Assembly: GCA_028707125.1 (NCBI GenBank)
Contig: JAQTUX010000002.1
Location: 124,001 to 188,000 of the forward strand
Direction: 5' to 3'
DNA: 64,000 bases
DNA from: Candidatus Omnitrophota bacterium
Lineage (GTDB): Bacteria > Omnitrophota > Gorgyraeia > Gygaellales > JAQTUX01
The translations under genes and the position numbers were made by a program. Within the stretch, counting starts at the first letter, position 1. Each line of letters starts with the position of its first letter. This document shows, in pieces, positions 60,702 through 64,000 of the stretch. The notes beneath the pieces are model-generated. The model saw only the letters and a program-made list of their open reading frames with translations, was not told the DNA's origin and ran no database searches.

Positions 60702-61913
60702 TCAATCGTCTACGCCGCCGCCCCAGACCGTATGCCTTAGCCCCCACTCATTGTTGACCTTGGTCCATACATGAGGCGATAACGACCTGTAAAAATCGAC
60801 TACTTCGTGAAATTCTTCTTCGGTTATACCGAGATATCTCAAAAACCATTGAAAATACTTCTTCGGGAAAGCCCCGTCGTAACGCTTGACAAGGGCAACC
60901 CCTTCCTCGCGGGTAATATGGCCGTCCCTGATCTCATGCGCGGCATCCGAGGTGGCCCTGGCGATACCGAACTTCATGTAAGCAAGATAAAAATGGAAAC
61001 CGTCCTGCTTATCATCCAGGCTGGCATACTTGGAATAGGTCCCTTCTGAATGTTCGGGGTTAGGCTTAAATCCGGTATTCTCTACACAATAATAATAATT
61101 TTCCTGCGGGACCCATTTCTTGTAAAAGGAAAACCAATGCATCTGCGCCCCTATCTTGCTCAACTCTTCCAGTTCCGGCGGCCTATACAAGCGGAATGAA
61201 TCAGCGTTTATCTCCTCCTTCTTGAAGACCCCCGCCTCTAAGCCATGCCGGATCAGATCGTCTATGCCGGAACCCTTATAATAAAGTTCTTGCCAGTCCT
61301 CAGGCCTCTCATAGGCATTCTTGATATTTTTGCTGGACCCGCCGTATTCGATCTCTCCGCTTTCGCCATAAAACATCAAAGGGATCTTAAACCTTACCGC
61401 CATCTGAAACGCATATGCCTTTTGCCCATAGGCAAAGGGCTCCCACGCGTCACCCAGAAGCTCGAAGGACAATCTGGATAATTTTCTATGTAAAACACCA
61501 TCGGGAAAGCATAATAAATTATCAAAACCGGAATCTTTAAAACTCAAATAATTCTGCCAACCGATATCCGTGTACTCAAAAGGGGCCCAGGTCACGGTCA
61601 AAGGATGCATGCCGTATTTATATTTCAGTTGGTGCGCGACGTAACCGGAATCCTTGCCTCCGCTGCCGGGGACAATACAATCATAGCTCCCGTCCTTTGA
61701 ACGGTACCTGTTCAGCAGATCAACGAGCATCTTCTCTCTTTCTTTCCAATCTATCGTGTTATGTTTCAAGTACGCATAACGACAGGCGCTGCAAACGCCA
61801 TTCTCGTCAAAAGTGATCCTCGGCCTCTGATTCGAAACAACGCAGCTTTTGCAGAATCTGGTCTCTTTTGGAAGTCTGCCCAGCTGTTTATCTAACGTTT
61901 TTCTGAATAACAT
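60702..61913 (-). CDS. N-acetyl sugar amidotransferase (WbpG/PseA-like)
   Basis: The 403-residue protein has a zinc pair, CKSC (21, 24) and CSAC (41, 44), then the PP-loop ATP-binding PGSGGKDS at 82 to 89. TVTWAPFEYTDIGWQ and FYGESGEIEYGG follow, a set typical of WbpG/PseA/LegA-type enzymes. These convert an acetamido group to an acetamidino group using ammonia supplied by HisH/HisF-like partners. Such partners lie immediately downstream in the map (61944 and 62588), upstream in transcription, so the amidination module is complete. Confidence 0.93.
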   Translation of the reverse strand: MLFRKTLDKQLGRLPKETRFCKSCVVSNQRPRITFDENGVCSACRYAYLKHNTIDWKEREKMLVDLLNRYRSKDGSYDCIVPGSGGKDSGYVAHQLKYKYGMHPLTVTWAPFEYTDIGWQNYLSFKDSGFDNLLCFPDGVLHRKLSRLSFELLGDAWEPFAYGQKAYAFQMAVRFKIPLMFYGESGEIEYGGSSKNIKNAYERPEDWQELYYKGSGIDDLIRHGLEAGVFKKEEINADSFRLYRPPELEELSKIGAQMHWFSFYKKWVPQENYYYCVENTGFKPNPEHSEGTYSKYASLDDKQDGFHFYLAYMKFGIARATSDAAHEIRDGHITREEGVALVKRYDGAFPKKYFQWFLRYLGITEEEFHEVVDFYRSLSPHVWTKVNNEWGLRHTVWGGGVDD

Positions 61914-61943
61914 GCCCTGCCTCCAATGTGCCGGATAAAAAAA

Positions 61944-62588
61944 CTACATCTTAAGGAAATTCTCAAATATTTTTAAACCGCCTCTGGCGCTCTTTTCCGG
62001 ATGGAACTGGCATCCCCATATATTATCTTTGCAAAGTACGCTGCAGAATCTATCCTTGCCATATTCCGACTCCGCTATTATGTTGTTATCTTCATTCGGC
62101 GAACAGATAAAAGAATGCACGAAATAGAAATGGCTCCCGTCGGCAACATCCCTTAAAATAGACCTGCCCGGATTCAAAGCGCCCTCCTTAAAATAAATTT
62201 CTCTCCAGCCAACGTGAGGGATCTTAAACGAATTATCCTTTTCCGGTTTCTCCAGGATCCGGACTCTTCCCTTTATTAAATTCAGGCCGTTGCAAAGACC
62301 GAATTCATCGCTTTCGCTCATAAGCAGCTGCATACCTAAACAGATACCCAATAATGGCCTGCCGCTTCCAGAAAATTCACAGATCGCATCGCTTAAGGAC
62401 CTGTCTTTTAACTCGCGCATCCCCTCACGAAAGGCGCCCACTCCCGGCAATATCAATCTTTGCGCGGAGCGGACTTTCACAGGGTCGCCGGTGATCTCGG
62501 TTTCGCCTCCGATATAGGCCATCGCCCTTTCAATACTGAAGAGATTGCCCATTCCATAATCAACTATGGTGGCCTTATTATTGTTCAT
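61944..62588 (-). CDS. hisH: HisH-like glutamine amidotransferase subunit
   Basis: The 214-residue class I glutaminase has VDYGMGNLFSIERA and LPGVGAFREGM. GICLGMQLL carries the nucleophile Cys, HFYFVHSF follows, and CQFHPEKSARGGL holds His and Glu of the triad. It would generate ammonia for the HisF-like partner, with which it is coupled by one base (TAATG). In a glycan cluster this is the WbpG-associated amidation module, not histidine synthesis. Confidence 0.92.
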   Translation of the reverse strand: MNNNKATIVDYGMGNLFSIERAMAYIGGETEITGDPVKVRSAQRLILPGVGAFREGMRELKDRSLSDAICEFSGSGRPLLGICLGMQLLMSESDEFGLCNGLNLIKGRVRILEKPEKDNSFKIPHVGWREIYFKEGALNPGRSILRDVADGSHFYFVHSFICSPNEDNNIIAESEYGKDRFCSVLCKDNIWGCQFHPEKSARGGLKIFENFLKM

Positions 62589-63472
62589 TATGGATTAACC
62601 GCTCCCTGCAGCATGCACCTGCAACTGACCCCTGCTTCGCTCAGTCTCTTTTTCACTTCTGCTATAGAATCGGGCTTGATCCTGTTAGGCATAAAATTCA
62701 AACTGCCTCTGCTCCTCTTTATAAACTCTATATTGCCTTCTTCTTTAAAATCAACGGGGTCGATATCCCGCTCCATATATTGATAGTGGAAAATAGACGC
62801 CGCGCTTACAGCATCGGCATGCCCATGCCTTATGGCCTCCAGGATATGCTCAAATTTACCGCATCCTCCGCAGGCAATGACCGGTATGGGCGACTCTTTC
62901 GCTATCGGGCTTACCAGACCTAAATCATACCCTAAGCCGGTGCCTTCATTATCAAGGGAAGTCAAAAGGATCTCTCCCGCGCCCAAGGCGACTACTTCCT
63001 TTGCCCAATTAAACACCTCTTTGCCGCTCGCCTCTCTTCCGTTGTCGGTCATGGCTATATATGCATTATTGATCAGTTTTGCCTGAATAGATACCACGAT
63101 ACACTGAGAACCGAACGTCTCGGCCGCTTCCCGGATAAAATCCGGGTTATGGATGGCCGCCGTATTGATAGCGACTTTATCGGCTCCGGAGCGCAATATC
63201 CTCTTGATATCCTCAATCGACCTTATGCCGCCGCCTACTGTCAGAGGAATAAAGATATTTTTTGCGGTCTTCTCTACGATCTCTAAAAGATTATTCCTTC
63301 CGTAAAGGCTGGCAACCGCGTCTATGTAGATCAACTCATCCGCTCCGTCCAGATAATACTTACAGGCGAAATCCCACGGCTTTCCCAAAACGCGCAGGCC
63401 TTCCAGATGAATGCCCTTGACTAAGTTAGGGCCCTTGATATCCAGTCTCGGTATAATCCTCACATTAGCCAT
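62588..63472 (-). CDS. HisF-like cyclase subunit paralogue, WbpH-type, altered Asp130
   Basis: The 294-residue TIM-barrel protein has RIIPRLDIKGPNLVKG with Asp11 kept and TVGGGIRS. The position of the catalytic Asp130 of HisF is Gln130 (SIQAK), and LLTSLDNEGTGLGYDL follows. The protein carries about 35 residues beyond the usual HisF end (after IEFIKRSRG). WbpH-type proteins channel ammonia to WbpG instead of cyclising imidazole. The Gln130 change fits that role, since proton transfer during ring closure would be unnecessary. Confidence 0.9.
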   Translation of the reverse strand: MANVRIIPRLDIKGPNLVKGIHLEGLRVLGKPWDFACKYYLDGADELIYIDAVASLYGRNNLLEIVEKTAKNIFIPLTVGGGIRSIEDIKRILRSGADKVAINTAAIHNPDFIREAAETFGSQCIVVSIQAKLINNAYIAMTDNGREASGKEVFNWAKEVVALGAGEILLTSLDNEGTGLGYDLGLVSPIAKESPIPVIACGGCGKFEHILEAIRHGHADAVSAASIFHYQYMERDIDPVDFKEEGNIEFIKRSRGSLNFMPNRIKPDSIAEVKKRLSEAGVSCRCMLQGAVNP

Positions 63473-63473
63473 A

Positions 63474-64000
63474 TCAGACCGCGGTCCACCCTCCGTCTAC
63501 GACAAGGTTGTGCCCCGTTACATAGCCCGACGCGTCGGATGCCAGGTATATTGCCGCTCCCGCTATATCAACCGCCTTTGCCATCCTTCCCAGAGGGGTC
63601 TTGTCTGAATATCTTTTCACAAAGGCATCCGCCTGCCTGTCGCGCACACCGCCCGGAGAAATACAATTAACCCTGACCCCATGCCCGCCGTAGTAGGAAG
63701 CGAGGTATCTCGTGAAAGCGATTATTCCGCCCTTAATAGCGGAATAGGCTCCGGGGCAGGTCATTTTGGTATTCTTATAAATAGAGAAATCCGGCCCGAC
63801 CATGCCATAAATAGAAGCAAGGTTAATAATGGACCCGCCTCCCTTCTTTTTCATATACTCGGCGGCATTCCGGCAGCAGATAAAATACCCGTTAAGGTGC
63901 GTATCGATATTCTTTCTCCAGGACGATACCGGCACATCCTCAAACTTCAAGGCCCAATCGCCGGTCCTGGGATAAGCGCTGTTGACCCATATATCCATAC
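63474..64000 (-). CDS. PtmA-like short-chain dehydrogenase, 5' end beyond window
   Basis: The start lies beyond the right edge, because the Rossmann glycine motif is missing and the frame is open to the last base. The visible part has VNSAYPRTGDW, a variant of the NNA motif, and IINLASIYGMVGPDF. YSAIKGG is the YxxxK, VNCISPGG follows, and LASDASGYVTG with VVDGGW marks the C-terminal part of PtmA-like SDRs of legionaminic-type clusters. The stop is 1 nt before the HisF start. Further nonulosonic acid genes may lie to the right, but that cannot be seen here. Confidence 0.86.
   Translation of the reverse strand, partial: MDIWVNSAYPRTGDWALKFEDVPVSSWRKNIDTHLNGYFICCRNAAEYMKKKGGGSIINLASIYGMVGPDFSIYKNTKMTCPGAYSAIKGGIIAFTRYLASYYGGHGVRVNCISPGGVRDRQADAFVKRYSDKTPLGRMAKAVDIAGAAIYLASDASGYVTGHNLVVDGGWTAV

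Noticed and set aside
60061-60774. Plus-strand open frame of 237 codons
   Set aside because: It lies antisense to the radical SAM and WbpG-like genes, which have complete catalytic motifs, and has no domain signature of its own.
61944-63472. Histidine biosynthesis operon
   Set aside because: Only HisH and HisF-like genes are present, they flank a WbpG-type amidotransferase, and the HisF-like protein has Gln at catalytic position 130.
1-64000. CRISPR array, transposase, integrase, tRNA or rRNA
   Set aside because: I read for repeats, transposase and integrase motifs and stable-RNA signatures and saw none I could support.

Overview
This 64 kb window is one continuous surface-glycan (O-antigen or capsule-like) gene cluster. 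Every supported gene lies on the minus strand, so transcription runs from the right edge to the left. Genes are packed with 1 to 44 nt overlaps or short gaps, and the largest gap (145 nt) itself holds a small open frame. I see no rRNA, tRNA, CRISPR array, insertion sequence, transposase or integrase. The base composition is moderate by eye. The mixture of polyprenyl-phosphate-sugar dependent GT-C transferases, several B12-binding-type radical SAM proteins, AsnB-like amidotransferases and FkbH/ACP genes suggests an uncultivated diderm bacterium. The style recalls Candidatus Omnitrophota or neighbouring groups, but that is an inference from gene content, not a demonstrated placement.

Reading in the direction of transcription (right to left), 64000-57370 holds a partial PtmA-like SDR, HisF-like and HisH-like proteins, a WbpG/PseA-type sugar amidotransferase, a radical SAM protein overlapping a GT2, and a Wzx-like flippase. 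This looks like the end of an amidino or legionaminic-type sugar module plus export. Next, 57352-46349 holds an HpcH/HpaI aldolase, two poorly characterised GT-B-like proteins, two methyltransferases, a CMP-sugar-type cytidylyltransferase, a radical SAM protein, a D-2-hydroxyacid dehydrogenase, an epimerase, a HAD phosphatase and a cyclase-family hydrolase. It could make and transfer a CMP-activated 2-keto-3-deoxy sugar acid by an aldolase route.

46365-36439 carries a sugar aminotransferase, GT2 and GT4 transferases, methyltransferases and three radical SAM proteins. 36457-31091 holds an SGNH hydrolase and three large membrane proteins, mostly GT39-like. 31083-18354 is the most unusual part. 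It has GDP-heptose activation genes (HddA and HddC-like), an epimerase, a radical SAM protein, a thiamine-diphosphate E1 alpha/beta pair, an LhgO-like FAD oxidoreductase, an E1/RfbH-type PLP dehydratase whose catalytic Lys is replaced by His and which has a four-Cys insert, and a GDP-fucose-synthase-like reductase. Together these suggest a deoxygenated, possibly two-carbon-branched nucleotide sugar.

18346-5337 has two AsnB proteins, two GT4 transferases, GT2/GT-C pairs and a degenerate transglutaminase-like protein. At 5244-5336 a consensus sigma-70-like promoter overlaps a 9-bp inverted repeat just upstream of a GbsR/MarR-type regulator. It would drive the leftmost operon: regulator, methyltransferase, FkbH, acyl carrier protein, MaoC dehydratase, SDR and an AAC(3)-family acyltransferase cut by the left edge. 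That set reads as an ACP-dependent module for making and attaching an unusual acyl group to a sugar, possibly switched independently of the rest of the cluster.
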